Below are positions 1-9,128 of a stretch of 64,000 nt of DNA, piece after piece (position 1 is the stretch's first letter; every line of letters starts with the position of its first letter). Source of the DNA: Nocardia sp. XZ_19_385 (lineage in GTDB: Bacteria > Actinomycetota > Actinomycetes > Mycobacteriales > Mycobacteriaceae); NCBI RefSeq assembly GCF_015355755.1, contig NZ_JACVEE010000003.1, forward strand, positions 682,001 through 746,000, given 5' to 3'. The notes below the pieces were generated by a model, which was not told where the DNA came from, ran no database searches, and saw only the letters and a list, made by a program, of their open reading frames with translations. Made by a program: the position numbers and the translations under genes.

Positions 1-1
1 G

Positions 2-121
2 CCGATCGCGCTGCTTCCGCACGGCTGGAACGGGGTCCTCGCCGAGGACCTCTTCGCCGATCTGAACGAGGCTCTGGGTGGACCGGCCCGTGAACACGCG
101 CTGAAACTGATTCACCAGTAG
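2..121 (+). CDS. C-terminal end of an unidentified protein (partial)
   Basis: An open frame enters from the left edge and ends at a TAG at 119-121. Only 39 residues are visible, beginning PIALLPHGWNG and ending LKLIHQ. They are too few to assign a family. The frame is supported by its clean stop directly before a strong hairpin at 129-158. Confidence 0.55.
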   Translation, partial: PIALLPHGWNGVLAEDLFADLNEALGGPAREHALKLIHQ

Positions 122-128
122 TCACAAA

Positions 129-158
129 GGCGGCGGGGTACCGAAGTACCCCGCCGCC
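129..158. terminator. perfect hairpin between convergent genes
   Basis: A 13-bp perfect inverted repeat, GGCGGCGGGGTAC at 129-141 and its complement at 146-158, closes a CGAA tetraloop. It sits 7 nt after the stop of the left-edge gene and 12 nt from the stop of the convergent Rid-family gene, so it probably ends transcription in both directions. There is no U-tract, which is usual for actinobacterial terminators. Confidence 0.8.
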
Positions 159-170
159 GACGCGCCGCGA

Positions 171-569
171 TTACGCCGCGGGAATCGAAGCGATCCCTTG
201 GATCTCGATCAGGGCCTCCGGCTGCCACAGTGCCGAGACCCCGATCCCCGCCATTGCCGGGTACTCCGAGCCGGCCAGCTCGCGCCAGATCTGGCCGATC
301 GCACGGCCATTCGCCTGATAGTCGGGAATGTCGAGCAAGTAGATCGTCACGTTCACCAGATGTTCCGGGCGGCCACCGGCCTCCGTCAGCGCCGTCAACA
401 TGTTGGCGAACGCCTGCCGGAACTGCTCGACGATGCCGCCCGGCACGATCTGGCCCGACTTGTCCAGCGCCGTCTGGCCCGCCAGATAGACCGTGTCCCG
501 ATCCCGCACGGCATGGGCGAAGCCCGACGGGCGTGCGAGGGAATCGGGGTTTACGCGGCTGATGCTCAT
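171..569 (-). CDS. Rid (YjgF/YER057c/UK114) family protein
   Basis: This 132-residue single-domain protein has the length and ending (IEIQGIASIPA) of the Rid family, whose RidA members hydrolyse reactive enamines and imines. The position normally held by the imine-binding arginine (PAR in RidA) reads PAM here, so it looks like one of the Rid subfamilies that lack that arginine and need not be a deaminase. It is transcribed divergently from the aromatic-acid operon at 700. A role on a nitrogenous intermediate of that pathway is possible but inferred only from position. Confidence 0.8.
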   Translation of the reverse strand: MSISRVNPDSLARPSGFAHAVRDRDTVYLAGQTALDKSGQIVPGGIVEQFRQAFANMLTALTEAGGRPEHLVNVTIYLLDIPDYQANGRAIGQIWRELAGSEYPAMAGIGVSALWQPEALIEIQGIASIPAA

Positions 570-629
570 GGTTTTCCTTCGCTGGGAAGAGGCGTCGCGC
601 TGTCGACGACCGGGGACTCCACGATGATA

Positions 630-667
630 TATAGCGTTTGTATTGCTGTCGACATTGATCCGCTATA
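630..667. promoter_or_regulatory. spaced dyad in the divergent promoter region
   Basis: The 130-bp gap between the Rid gene and the catabolic operon contains TATAGCG at 630-636 and its exact complement CGCTATA at 661-667, about three helical turns apart, inside an AT-rich stretch that stands out from the surrounding GC-rich DNA. This could be a two-half-site regulator operator shared by the divergent units. No cognate regulator gene lies within the visible cluster. Confidence 0.35.
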
Positions 668-699
668 CAGTCGGGAGGACGGCAACGGAGGTCTCCTGC

Positions 700-1590
700 A
701 TGCGACTACAAACCATTCGGCTCACCGGCGACCGCACGCAGGCGGTGCTGACCATCGGCGGTCAGTGGCTGCCCCTACCGGCTACCGATGTGGGGGAGCT
801 CGTTCGACGCACCGATTGGCGGGACATCGTCGCCGAGATGCGACGGACCGCGTCCGCCGGCGACTATCTCGACGAGGGCAGTCTGCCGCTCGCGCCGGTC
901 GTTACCGCCCCGCGAAAGATCGTGTGCTGCGGGCACAACTACCGGGCTCACATTCGCGAAATGGGCCGGCCGGAGCCGGAATACCCGACGCTCTTCGCGA
1001 AGTTCGCGGACACGCTCGCCGGGCCGCACGACGACATCGCGCTCCCTGACGTCGCACAGCAGGTGGACTGGGAAGCCGAGTTGGCGCTCGTCATCGGAAC
1101 AACATGCAGGGCGGTCACGCCGGTACAAGCCCGGGATCGCATCGCCGGCTACACCGTCGCCAATGACATATCGGTCCGGGACTGGCAGCGCCGCACCCCA
1201 CAGTGGTTCCAGGGCAAAGCATTCGACGCCACTACCCCGCTGGGCCCCGCGATGGTCACCGCCGACGAAATAGACCCGGCCGAGGGCCTGCGGATCACAT
1301 GCACCGTCAACGGCGAACTAGTGCAGAGCGGCTCCACCGACGACCTGGTGTTCGACGCCGCCCACCTGGTTTCCTACGTCTCTCAATTCACCACGCTCGC
1401 ACCCGGTGACGTGATCTTGACCGGCACCCCCGCCGGCGTGGGCGCGGCAGCCACCCCGCCGCGCTACCTGTCCGAGGGCGACGCCCTCACCGTGGAAATC
1501 GAACGGATCGGGCAACTGCGCAACACCATTCGATTCCGCTCGCACGACGCGTACACCGCCCAAGATAAGGAGCTCGCCGCAAATGTCTGA
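700..1590 (+). CDS. fumarylacetoacetate hydrolase (FAH) family protein
   Basis: The 296-residue protein carries the FAH C-terminal fold. The acidic metal-binding segment is VDWEAELALVIG near residue 122, followed by ANDISVRDWQ near 155 and the GTPAGVG loop near 242. Family members cleave C-C bonds of 2,4-diketo acids such as fumarylpyruvate or isomerise ring-cleavage products. The ATG at 700 was chosen because ACGGAGG lies just upstream; an in-frame ATG at 643 has no such site. It is the first gene of a tightly packed operon of ring-activating and CoA enzymes, consistent with hydrolysis of a late ring-fission product. The exact substrate cannot be read from sequence. Confidence 0.85.
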   Translation: MRLQTIRLTGDRTQAVLTIGGQWLPLPATDVGELVRRTDWRDIVAEMRRTASAGDYLDEGSLPLAPVVTAPRKIVCCGHNYRAHIREMGRPEPEYPTLFAKFADTLAGPHDDIALPDVAQQVDWEAELALVIGTTCRAVTPVQARDRIAGYTVANDISVRDWQRRTPQWFQGKAFDATTPLGPAMVTADEIDPAEGLRITCTVNGELVQSGSTDDLVFDAAHLVSYVSQFTTLAPGDVILTGTPAGVGAAATPPRYLSEGDALTVEIERIGQLRNTIRFRSHDAYTAQDKELAANV

Positions 1591-2017
1591 CACTGAAACC
1601 CGTATCGTCCCGATCGTCACTCGCGAAGGACACGAATACACCGACACCGCACAGTCCGGCGGTGCGATCCGGGTCTCCGGAGTGAGCATTCAGCACACGC
1701 CCGCGACCAGGATCTGGTTCGGCAAAGTCACCAATGAGCCGGGCTACCGGTCCCTGCCGCACCATCATGGTGAAGCCGAGACCGGCGGCTACGTCCTCGA
1801 AGGGAAGGCTCGAATCTATTTCGGCGAGCACTACTCGGAATTCCTCGACATGGAAACCGGCGATTTCGTTTTCGTGCCGCCGTTCATGCCGCACATCGAG
1901 GTGAATATGAGCACGACCGAGAAGCTGGTGTGGCTCACGACCCGCACGCCCGACAACATCGTGGTCAACCTCGACGATGTCGAGGACGCGAGCCTCGACG
2001 GGTACCGGCGCGCGTGA
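1583..2017 (+). CDS. small cupin-domain protein
   Basis: This 144-residue protein overlaps the preceding gene by 8 bp. It has the cupin motif 1, HHHGEAETGGYVLEG near residue 60, giving His and Glu metal ligands, and a second strand motif ending FVPPFMPHIEVN with the motif-2 His. It is a single cupin, much shorter than the bicupin gentisate 1,2-dioxygenases of about 350 residues. It could be a metal-dependent isomerase or decarboxylase, a small dioxygenase, or a binding protein. Its position between the FAH hydrolase and the CoA ligase ties it to aromatic-acid breakdown. Confidence 0.8.
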   Translation: MSDTETRIVPIVTREGHEYTDTAQSGGAIRVSGVSIQHTPATRIWFGKVTNEPGYRSLPHHHGEAETGGYVLEGKARIYFGEHYSEFLDMETGDFVFVPPFMPHIEVNMSTTEKLVWLTTRTPDNIVVNLDDVEDASLDGYRRA

Positions 2018-2047
2018 ACATATAGATACTCCGAAAGAGCCGAACCG

Positions 2048-3658
2048 ATGTTCACACCCTCTGCCCACATCGACACATATTGCCGGGACAACCTGCCCTC
2101 CCAGGACGAGTGGCCCGAGCTCGTTTTCGACCTGCCCGAGCTGCACTATCCCGATCGACTAAACTGTGCGAGCGCTCTGCTCGACACGGCGGTGGCCGGA
2201 TACGGCCGCGACCGACCGTGCCTGATCACCAGCGACGACTCCTGGACCTACGGCGATCTTCTCGACCGCGCGAACCAGATCGCGCGGGTGCTGACCGAGG
2301 ACTACGGCCTGGTTCCCGGCGGCCGCGTACTGCTGCGCGCACCGAACAACCCCTGGCTGGTGGCCTGCTGGTTCGGCGTGGTGAAGGCGGGCGGGGTCGT
2401 GGTGACGACCATGCCCCTGCTGCGGGCGAGCGAGCTGTCGAAGCTGATCGAGTTGACCCGCCCGGCCCTCGCGTTGTGCGGTAGCACGCTGCTCGACGAG
2501 CTGGCGCTGGCGGATCCCACGTTGACGACTGTCCCGGTCGGCGGTTCGAGCACCGACGACCTGACGGCCCAGATATCCGCGAAACCCGTGTCCTACAACG
2601 ACGTTCAGACGGCCGCGGACGATGTCGTGCTGTTGGCGCCGACCTCCGGAACGACGGGCACGCCAAAAGTGACTATGCACTTCCATCGCGATGTGCTCGC
2701 CATCGCCGACACGTTTTCCGCACAGGTGGTCCGGCCACGGCCCGACGATGTGTTCGGCGGCACCCCGCCGCTGGCTTTCACCTTCGGCTTGGGCGGGTTG
2801 GTCATTTTCCCGCTGCGCGTCGGCGCCTCGGTTGTGCTGCTCGCGAAAGCCGACCCCGACGCGCTGGTCGAGGCCATCGAAAGATTCGCGGTGACGGTGC
2901 TTTTCACCGCGCCCACCGCTTATAAGGCCGTGCTCAAACGCGACGACCTGGACCGGGTGAAGTCGCTTCGCCGCTGTGTGTCGGCGGGCGAGCACCTGCC
3001 GGAGGCCGTATTCACGGCGTTCCAGGAACGCACCGGATTGCGGATCATCAACGGCATCGGCGGAACCGAGCTGTTGCACGTGTTCATCTCCGCCGACGAC
3101 GACGATATTCGGCCGGGCGCTACGGGGCGGGCGGTGCCGGGATTCCGTGCCGAGATCCACGATGCGAACGGACGGGCCGTGCCGGACGGTACACCCGGCC
3201 TGCTGGCGATCAAAGGCCCGACCGGATGCCGCTACCTCGCCGATCCGCGGCAGCGCGAATACGTGCGCCATGGCTGGAATATGACCGGCGACACCTACAC
3301 CCGCGACGCGGACGGCTACTTCTGGTACCACGCCCGCAGCGACGACATGATCGTCTCGGCCGGTTACAACATCGGCGCCCCCGAGGTCGAAGGTGTCCTC
3401 GACCAGCACCCGGACGTGCTCGAGAGCGCGGTGGTCGGGGTGCCGGACGAGGATCGCGGAATGATCGTGCATGCCGCGATCGTGCTGCAGCCGGGAGTGG
3501 CCGGCGATGCGGCGAAAATTCGAGAAATACAGGATTTCGTGAAATATGGTGCCGCGCCGTACAAATACCCCCGCAGCATCGAATTCGTCGAAAGCCTGCC
3601 CCGCGGCCCCACCGGAAAACTGCAGCGGTTCAAACTTCGCGGGGATTCCGCACGATGA
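2048..3658 (+). CDS. aryl-CoA ligase (benzoate/2-aminobenzoate-CoA ligase type)
   Basis: The 536-residue protein is an ANL-superfamily adenylate-forming enzyme. Visible motifs are the P-loop APTSGTTGTPK near residue 200, the GTELLHVF core, the GDTYTRDADGYFWYHARSDDMI hinge region (positions about 418-440) and the C-terminal catalytic lysine in GPTGKLQR near 521. Length and the YHAR(S/D)DD region resemble benzoate- and 2-aminobenzoate-CoA ligases. It would activate the aromatic acid to its CoA thioester with ATP for the monooxygenase/OYE enzyme two genes downstream. It overlaps the next gene by ATGA at 3655-3658. Confidence 0.85.
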   Translation: MFTPSAHIDTYCRDNLPSQDEWPELVFDLPELHYPDRLNCASALLDTAVAGYGRDRPCLITSDDSWTYGDLLDRANQIARVLTEDYGLVPGGRVLLRAPNNPWLVACWFGVVKAGGVVVTTMPLLRASELSKLIELTRPALALCGSTLLDELALADPTLTTVPVGGSSTDDLTAQISAKPVSYNDVQTAADDVVLLAPTSGTTGTPKVTMHFHRDVLAIADTFSAQVVRPRPDDVFGGTPPLAFTFGLGGLVIFPLRVGASVVLLAKADPDALVEAIERFAVTVLFTAPTAYKAVLKRDDLDRVKSLRRCVSAGEHLPEAVFTAFQERTGLRIINGIGGTELLHVFISADDDDIRPGATGRAVPGFRAEIHDANGRAVPDGTPGLLAIKGPTGCRYLADPRQREYVRHGWNMTGDTYTRDADGYFWYHARSDDMIVSAGYNIGAPEVEGVLDQHPDVLESAVVGVPDEDRGMIVHAAIVLQPGVAGDAAKIREIQDFVKYGAAPYKYPRSIEFVESLPRGPTGKLQRFKLRGDSAR

Positions 3659-4104
3659 GCAGCGTCACCATCCAGCGACTGGTTGACTGGCAGGACACCG
3701 ACGCGGCCGGGCACTATCACCACAGCACCGTCATCCGCTGGGTAGAGGCCGCCGAGGCTGCCCTGCTGGACCGAGTCGATCTGAGTCGACTGTTCGGGCG
3801 TATTCCGCGGGTTCGCTACGAGGTCGATTACCTGGACCGGCTGTGGTTCGGCGATACCGCGTCGATCGAGCTGTCCATCGGCAAGATCGGCCGGTCGTCG
3901 ATCCGTTACGACTTCATCGTCAGCAGGATTCCCGCGCGAGCCGCAGTGCCGTCGCCCGATCGGACCGTCGCGGCTCGCGGCGCCTTGATAGCGACGTACA
4001 CGCCGAGCACCGAAAAAGGCTCGCGCCCATGGCCGGACGACATCGCCGGTGCACTGCGCGGCCAGCCAACCCATTTACTACCGACCCCGATCCGAGAGGT
4101 GTGA
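3655..4104 (+). CDS. hotdog-fold acyl-CoA thioesterase (4-hydroxybenzoyl-CoA thioesterase-like)
   Basis: The start ATG overlaps the TGA of the ligase gene (ATGA). The 149-residue product has the single-hotdog signature RLVDWQDTDAAGHYHHST, where the WxDTDxxGH segment holds the catalytic Asp of the 4HBT family. It probably releases a hydroxylated aromatic acid from CoA. In a salicylyl-CoA route this would be gentisyl-CoA to gentisate. The coupling to the ligase gene supports a shared pathway. Confidence 0.8.
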   Translation: MSSVTIQRLVDWQDTDAAGHYHHSTVIRWVEAAEAALLDRVDLSRLFGRIPRVRYEVDYLDRLWFGDTASIELSIGKIGRSSIRYDFIVSRIPARAAVPSPDRTVAARGALIATYTPSTEKGSRPWPDDIAGALRGQPTHLLPTPIREV

Positions 4105-4111
4105 GGCCATC

Positions 4112-6511
4112 GTGCGCATCGCCGTAATCGGCGGAGGACCTGCGGGTCTGTACTTCTCCGCCTTGATGAAACAGCTCGACCCGAACCATGAGATCACGAT
4201 CTGGGAGCGCAACGCTCCCGACGACACCTTCGGTTTCGGCGTCGTCTTCTCCGACGAGACGCTCGGCGGCATCGAACATGCCGATGAGCAGGTCTACCAG
4301 CGGATGAGCGAGCAGTTCGCCCGCTGGAGCGATATCGATGTCAGCTACCGGGGTGAGATCCGCACCTCGGGCGGGCAAGGGTTCGCCGCGATGAGCCGCA
4401 AGGAGCTGCTGCATATCCTGCAGGCACGCTGCCTCGAACTCGGCGTGACGATTCACTTTGGCCAGCTGGCGCCGGAGGTGGCCGAACTCGCGGCCACCCA
4501 TGATCTCGTCCTGGGCGCCGACGGCCTGAATTCCGCTGTGCGCAACCAATACGCCGATGTCTTCGGCCCGTCTCTGGACCTGCGGCACAACAAGTACATG
4601 TGGTTGGCCACCGACCGGGCGTTCGAGGCATTCGAGTTCTTCGTCAAGCACACTCCGTATGGCGTGATGCAGGTGCACGGCTATCCGTACAGCGCCACCG
4701 AGAGCACCTTCATCGTCGAAATGCACGAATCCGTATGGCGGGAAGCAGGTTTCCACGAATTCGCCGATCGCGAATTCGCGCCGGGCGACAGCGACGAGAA
4801 GTCGATCGCGCTGCTGAAGGACATCTTCGCCGACGAGCTGGACGGTAACAGCCTGCTGGCCAACAACTCCCGGTGGATCCAGTTCACCACCGTGCGCAAC
4901 CGGACCTGGCGGCACGACAATATCGTCCTGGTGGGGGACGCGGCGCACACCGCCCACTTCTCCATCGGCTCCGGTACCAAGCTGGCCATGGAGGATGCGC
5001 TCGCGCTCGCCGCGTGCCTGCACGAAAACGATTCGGTCGCAAGCGGACTCGAAGCGTATGAGGCGGAACGCCGGCCGGTTGTCGAGTCCTTGCAGCGGGC
5101 CGCGCAAGCCAGTCTGGAATGGTTCGAGTCGATCGCGCGGTACACCGACCAGCAGCCGGACCAGTTCGCGTTCAACCTGCTTACCCGCAGTCGCCGGATC
5201 ACCTACGACAACCTCAGGTTGCGCGACGACGACTTCGTCGACGCGATCGACGGCTGGTACCTGTCCACGCAGGCCGATACCGTCGCCGAGACGCCTCGGC
5301 CGCCGATGTTCTACCCGCTGAAGATCAAGGACGTCGAGCTGCCCAACCGCGTCCTGGTCGCGCCGATGGACATGTACTCGGCGGTTGACGGTGTTCCGGC
5401 CGATTTCCACCTGGTGCACCTGGGCAGCAAGGCGCTCGGCGGTGCGGGTCTGGTGATGACCGAAATGGTTTGTGTGTCACCGGAAGGCCGCATCACTCCC
5501 GGATGCGCCGGCCTCTACAGCGCGGAGCAGGAGCGTGCGTGGGCGCGCGTCGTCGACTTCGTCCACGGTAATTCGGCATCGAAAATCGGTGTGCAGCTGG
5601 GGCATTCCGGGCGCAAGGGCGCCACCAAGGTCATGTGGGAGGGCATCGACGTTCCGCTGGAGACCGGCGGCTGGGAAACCGTTGGCCCGTCGGCCATTCC
5701 GTACGGCCCGGGCAGCCGCACCCCGCGGGAACTCACCACCGCCGAGATGGACGAAGTAACCGCCCAGTTCGTCGCGGCCGCACAGGCGGCCGAGCGCGCC
5801 GGTTTCGACATCCTCGAATTGCACTGCGCGCACGGGTATCTGCTGTCCTCGTTCCTGTCGCCGCTGGCCAACCAGCGGACCGACGAATTCGGTGGGTCCC
5901 TGGCGAACCGGCTGCGTTTCCCGTTGCGGGTCCTCGACGCCGTCCGGGCGGTCTGGCCCTCGGGTCGTCCACTGTCGGTGCGTATTTCGGCGACGGACTG
6001 GGCCGAGGGCGGCAATACGATCGATGACGCCGTCGACATCGCCCGCGCCTTCGCCGAACACGGCGTGGATGTGCTGCACGTGTCCTCCGGGCAGGTGGTC
6101 GGACACGAGCGTCCTGCCTTCGGACGCAGCTACCAGACTCCGTTCGCGGACCGGATCCGGCACGAGGTCGGGATCCCCTACGGCGTCGCGGTGATCGCGG
6201 TCGGCGCGATCTCGTCCTACGACGATGTCAACTCGGTACTGCTCGCCGGTCGTGCCGACCTGGTCGCGGTCGGCCGAACTCATCTGTGGGATCCGCAGTG
6301 GACGCTGCATGCCGCGGCCGACCAGGGTTACCAGGGCGAGGGCGCGCAATGGCCCGCGCAGTTCCGCGCCGGTAACCGGAAGCCGCCGACCGGGCGCACC
6401 GACGGTCCGGCGCCGCGCCTGCAATTGATCCGCGACACCGCGCGACCCTCCGAAATCCGCCGCCGCTGGCAACCTGCCGCGAGCGTCGCTGCGCAAGAGA
6501 GGCTTTCATGA
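4112..6511 (+). CDS. bifunctional aryl-CoA monooxygenase / Old Yellow Enzyme fusion (2-aminobenzoyl-CoA or salicylyl-CoA type)
   Basis: Two enzymes are fused in 799 residues. Residues 1 to about 385 are a group-A FAD monooxygenase, with VIGGGPAGL at the N terminus and GDAAHTAHFSIGSGTKLAMED. From about residue 400 there is an Old Yellow Enzyme NADPH oxidoreductase, with PLKIKDVELPNR and AHGYLLSSFLSPLANQRTDE. The same fusion is known from 2-aminobenzoyl-CoA monooxygenase/reductase of Azoarcus evansii, and homologues are annotated as bifunctional salicylyl-CoA 5-hydroxylase/oxidoreductase. The GTG at 4112 was chosen because the Rossmann glycine loop begins directly after it and GAGAGG precedes it. 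It hydroxylates, and may then reduce, the aryl-CoA made by the upstream ligase. Confidence 0.88.
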   Translation: MRIAVIGGGPAGLYFSALMKQLDPNHEITIWERNAPDDTFGFGVVFSDETLGGIEHADEQVYQRMSEQFARWSDIDVSYRGEIRTSGGQGFAAMSRKELLHILQARCLELGVTIHFGQLAPEVAELAATHDLVLGADGLNSAVRNQYADVFGPSLDLRHNKYMWLATDRAFEAFEFFVKHTPYGVMQVHGYPYSATESTFIVEMHESVWREAGFHEFADREFAPGDSDEKSIALLKDIFADELDGNSLLANNSRWIQFTTVRNRTWRHDNIVLVGDAAHTAHFSIGSGTKLAMEDALALAACLHENDSVASGLEAYEAERRPVVESLQRAAQASLEWFESIARYTDQQPDQFAFNLLTRSRRITYDNLRLRDDDFVDAIDGWYLSTQADTVAETPRPPMFYPLKIKDVELPNRVLVAPMDMYSAVDGVPADFHLVHLGSKALGGAGLVMTEMVCVSPEGRITPGCAGLYSAEQERAWARVVDFVHGNSASKIGVQLGHSGRKGATKVMWEGIDVPLETGGWETVGPSAIPYGPGSRTPRELTTAEMDEVTAQFVAAAQAAERAGFDILELHCAHGYLLSSFLSPLANQRTDEFGGSLANRLRFPLRVLDAVRAVWPSGRPLSVRISATDWAEGGNTIDDAVDIARAFAEHGVDVLHVSSGQVVGHERPAFGRSYQTPFADRIRHEVGIPYGVAVIAVGAISSYDDVNSVLLAGRADLVAVGRTHLWDPQWTLHAAADQGYQGEGAQWPAQFRAGNRKPPTGRTDGPAPRLQLIRDTARPSEIRRRWQPAASVAAQERLS

Positions 6512-8130
6512 CCGAGACTCCTACCGGCGCGGACCTGGTGATCCGGGCCGGTGTCATACACACCCTCGCGGGACTACCGCCGCAGCGGGCCATCGCGGTG
6601 CGCGGCGATCGGATAGTCGCCAGCACGGCGGACGACGGCGGGCTCGATCTGTGGATCACGGCCCAGACCAGGGTCATCGATGTCCCCGACGGCGCGGTGC
6701 TGCCGAGTTTCGACGACACCCACACCCATCTCATCTACGCGGGGTTCGGTGCGCATGACGTTCCGGTCCATCGGGCAAGGAATATCGCCGAGTTTCTCGA
6801 GCTGATCCGGGAACGTGCCGCGATCACACCGCCGGGGGAGTGGATCCGCACGACCACGAACTGGCAGGAGCTCAACCTCGCCGAACGCCGGATGCCCACG
6901 GCCGCCGAGCTGGACTCCGCCACCGACAAGCACGCGGTGCTGGTCCGGCGCGGTGGTCACAACGCCGTCGCCAACTACTACGCCCTGAATCTGGCCGGTG
7001 TCGACGCCGACACCGCGACACCGCCCGGCGGTCTGATCGGCAGGAATGACGACGGCACCCTCAATGGGCGATTGATCGACTCCGCAATGCATTTGGTCGA
7101 TCACCTGCTGCCCCGGCCGAGTCTGGAGGAGCGAATCTCCGGTCTCGACCGGGCCTCCCGCGACTACGCCGCCAGCGGTATCGGCACGGTCCGGGATTGT
7201 GCGGTGCCGCTGCCGGATCTCGAGGTGCTCGCTCGCGCGCACGAGGCGGGCAGTCTGCACACCAGGGTTCGCGCGCTGGTGATGGCGGGGGGTATGACCG
7301 ATCCGAAGCAGTTGGACGAGCTGCTCGACGCGATGGAGCCGTGGCGCTACCGTGCGGATCCCTGGCTGCGGGTCTGGGGTGTGAAGTTCGTGCTGGACGG
7401 TGGCCTGGAGGCGGGTGCGACCGAGGACCCGTACGTCGGCCACGACGACTTCTGCGGACTGCTGATGTGTGAGCCGGACGCGCTCGTCGGCGCGGTCGAG
7501 CAGGTCGTCCGGCGCGGCTGGCGGGTCGGTACCCATGCCTACGGTGACCGCGCGGTCCGGACTCTGCTCGACGTGTATCAGCAGGTCCTGGAACGTAATC
7601 CAGGGTTGCCGCCTCGATCGTTGGTTATCGAGCACGGTGGTCTCGCGACCGCGGAGCAGCGGGCGCGTGCGGTCGCTCTCGGGATTCCGGTGACCATTCA
7701 GCAGCCGCTGCTGCACGACACCGCCGAGGTCGAGATCGGCTATTGGGGGCAGGAGCGCGTCGCGCAGCTGTTTCCCGCTCGGCAATGGATCGACGCGGGT
7801 GCGTTGGTAACCGGTGGCTCCGACTTTCCCGTCGGCCCGTTCGGGGCGATGCAGTCGGTGTGGGGGATGGTGACGCGCGAGACGGTGGCCGGGGTGCTGG
7901 GGCCCGAGCACGCCGTCACCCGGGACGAAGCGATCGAAATGCACACGGTCGCGGCGGCTCGACTGCTCGGCGAGAGCGATCTCCGCGGCAGCCTCGTCCC
8001 GGGGCGACTGGCCGACCTGACAATCTGGCCCGCCGACCCCCGGACCGCCCCGATCGAGGAGTTGCGCGGCCTATCCCCGCTGGCGACCGTGATCGGCGGT
8101 CGCGTCGTGTACGACGCCGGACTCCAGTGA
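6508..8130 (+). CDS. amidohydrolase (YtcJ-like, metal-dependent)
   Basis: The start overlaps the preceding TGA (ATGA). The 540-residue protein shows the amidohydrolase-superfamily metal motif DTHTHL near residue 71, then GTHAYGDRAV, VIEHGGLA and the late Asp in GGSDFPVGP, with the metal-independent beta-sandwich at both ends. YtcJ-type members hydrolyse N-acyl or ester bonds, but substrates are mostly unknown. Its place inside the aryl-CoA operon suggests it frees the aromatic acid from a conjugate, or acts on the nitrogen-bearing product of an anthranilate route; this is inference. Confidence 0.82.
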   Translation: MTETPTGADLVIRAGVIHTLAGLPPQRAIAVRGDRIVASTADDGGLDLWITAQTRVIDVPDGAVLPSFDDTHTHLIYAGFGAHDVPVHRARNIAEFLELIRERAAITPPGEWIRTTTNWQELNLAERRMPTAAELDSATDKHAVLVRRGGHNAVANYYALNLAGVDADTATPPGGLIGRNDDGTLNGRLIDSAMHLVDHLLPRPSLEERISGLDRASRDYAASGIGTVRDCAVPLPDLEVLARAHEAGSLHTRVRALVMAGGMTDPKQLDELLDAMEPWRYRADPWLRVWGVKFVLDGGLEAGATEDPYVGHDDFCGLLMCEPDALVGAVEQVVRRGWRVGTHAYGDRAVRTLLDVYQQVLERNPGLPPRSLVIEHGGLATAEQRARAVALGIPVTIQQPLLHDTAEVEIGYWGQERVAQLFPARQWIDAGALVTGGSDFPVGPFGAMQSVWGMVTRETVAGVLGPEHAVTRDEAIEMHTVAAARLLGESDLRGSLVPGRLADLTIWPADPRTAPIEELRGLSPLATVIGGRVVYDAGLQ

Positions 8131-8170
8131 CCCCGAAAAATGCGATACACCTGCGAGATTGGCTGAACTG

Positions 8171-9076
8171 ATGACAACCGAGACGCTGGCTACTTCCGAG
8201 ATCTTCACCGCGGCCATCGATTTGACGCCCGCCGACCCCGAACACTTCGACGTCGCCTTCACCGCGACCACACAGCCGTGCCCTTGGCCCAAGGCCTACG
8301 GCGGCGACCTGGTGGCCGCGGCCGCGGCCGCGGCGATGCGCACCGTGACCGACGGCAAAACGATGCACTCGATGCACAGCTACTTCCTGCGCCCGGCCGA
8401 TATCGGCGCCGACGTCCGCTACGAAGTGGAGTTGCTGCGGGACGGCCGCGGCTACAGCACCCGGCAGGTGCGTGGTTACCAGAACGGCAAGCCGGTTTAC
8501 GTATGCCTGGCCAACTTCGCCGCGGGCGAGCCGAGCGGAACCTTCCAGACCGAACTCACCGAGGTGGTCCCCGATCCCGAGGGACTGCCCAGTTCGGCGG
8601 CATACCTCGCCGATCGCACCAGCGGGTCGATGACCGAAGAGTCCAAGGCCTACTGGTCCGGTGGGCGCAGCTTCGACATGCGGCACGTACCCGGGCCGGT
8701 CTACCTCGCCGTCGAAGGCGAACGCGTCCCGCACCAGGCGGTGTGGGTCAAGCCCTTCGACCCGCTGCGGCCGGTCGACGGGCTGAACGAAGCCCAACGG
8801 GATCTGGCTGCCCTCACCTATGTCTGCGACTACACGATCCTCGAGCCGGTCTTGCGGGTACTCGACTTACCTTGGGCCAAGCCCACTTTGGTCACCGCGA
8901 GCCTCGACCACGCGATGTGGTTCCACCGTCCGGGTCCGGTCGACGACTGGCTGCTCTACGTCCAGCAGGCGGTCGCCGCGGATTCCGGGCGCGGCCTCGG
9001 GGCCGGACGCTTCTTCACCCGCGATCACCGGCACTTGGCGACGGTGTTGCAGGAGGGCATGATTCGCGATTCGTAG
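8171..9076 (+). CDS. acyl-CoA thioesterase II (TesB-like, double hotdog)
   Basis: The 301-residue product contains two hotdog domains of the TesB family. The first has WPKAYGGDLVAAA and MHSMHSYFLRP; the second has LTYVCDYTILEP and the final ASLDHAMWFHRPGPVDDWLLY, holding the catalytic Asp. Such enzymes hydrolyse medium- or branched-chain acyl-CoAs and may recycle CoA in the preceding pathway. The ATG at 8171 was taken as start; an in-frame TTG at 8159 is possible and neither has a strong ribosome site. It is separated by 40 bp from the amidohydrolase and ends the operon. Confidence 0.85.
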   Translation: MTTETLATSEIFTAAIDLTPADPEHFDVAFTATTQPCPWPKAYGGDLVAAAAAAAMRTVTDGKTMHSMHSYFLRPADIGADVRYEVELLRDGRGYSTRQVRGYQNGKPVYVCLANFAAGEPSGTFQTELTEVVPDPEGLPSSAAYLADRTSGSMTEESKAYWSGGRSFDMRHVPGPVYLAVEGERVPHQAVWVKPFDPLRPVDGLNEAQRDLAALTYVCDYTILEPVLRVLDLPWAKPTLVTASLDHAMWFHRPGPVDDWLLYVQQAVAADSGRGLGAGRFFTRDHRHLATVLQEGMIRDS

Positions 9077-9128
9077 TGGCCGTCGCAGGGGCGATCAAAG
9101 CCGGTAATTCGGTGAGTCCAGCTGCGTG

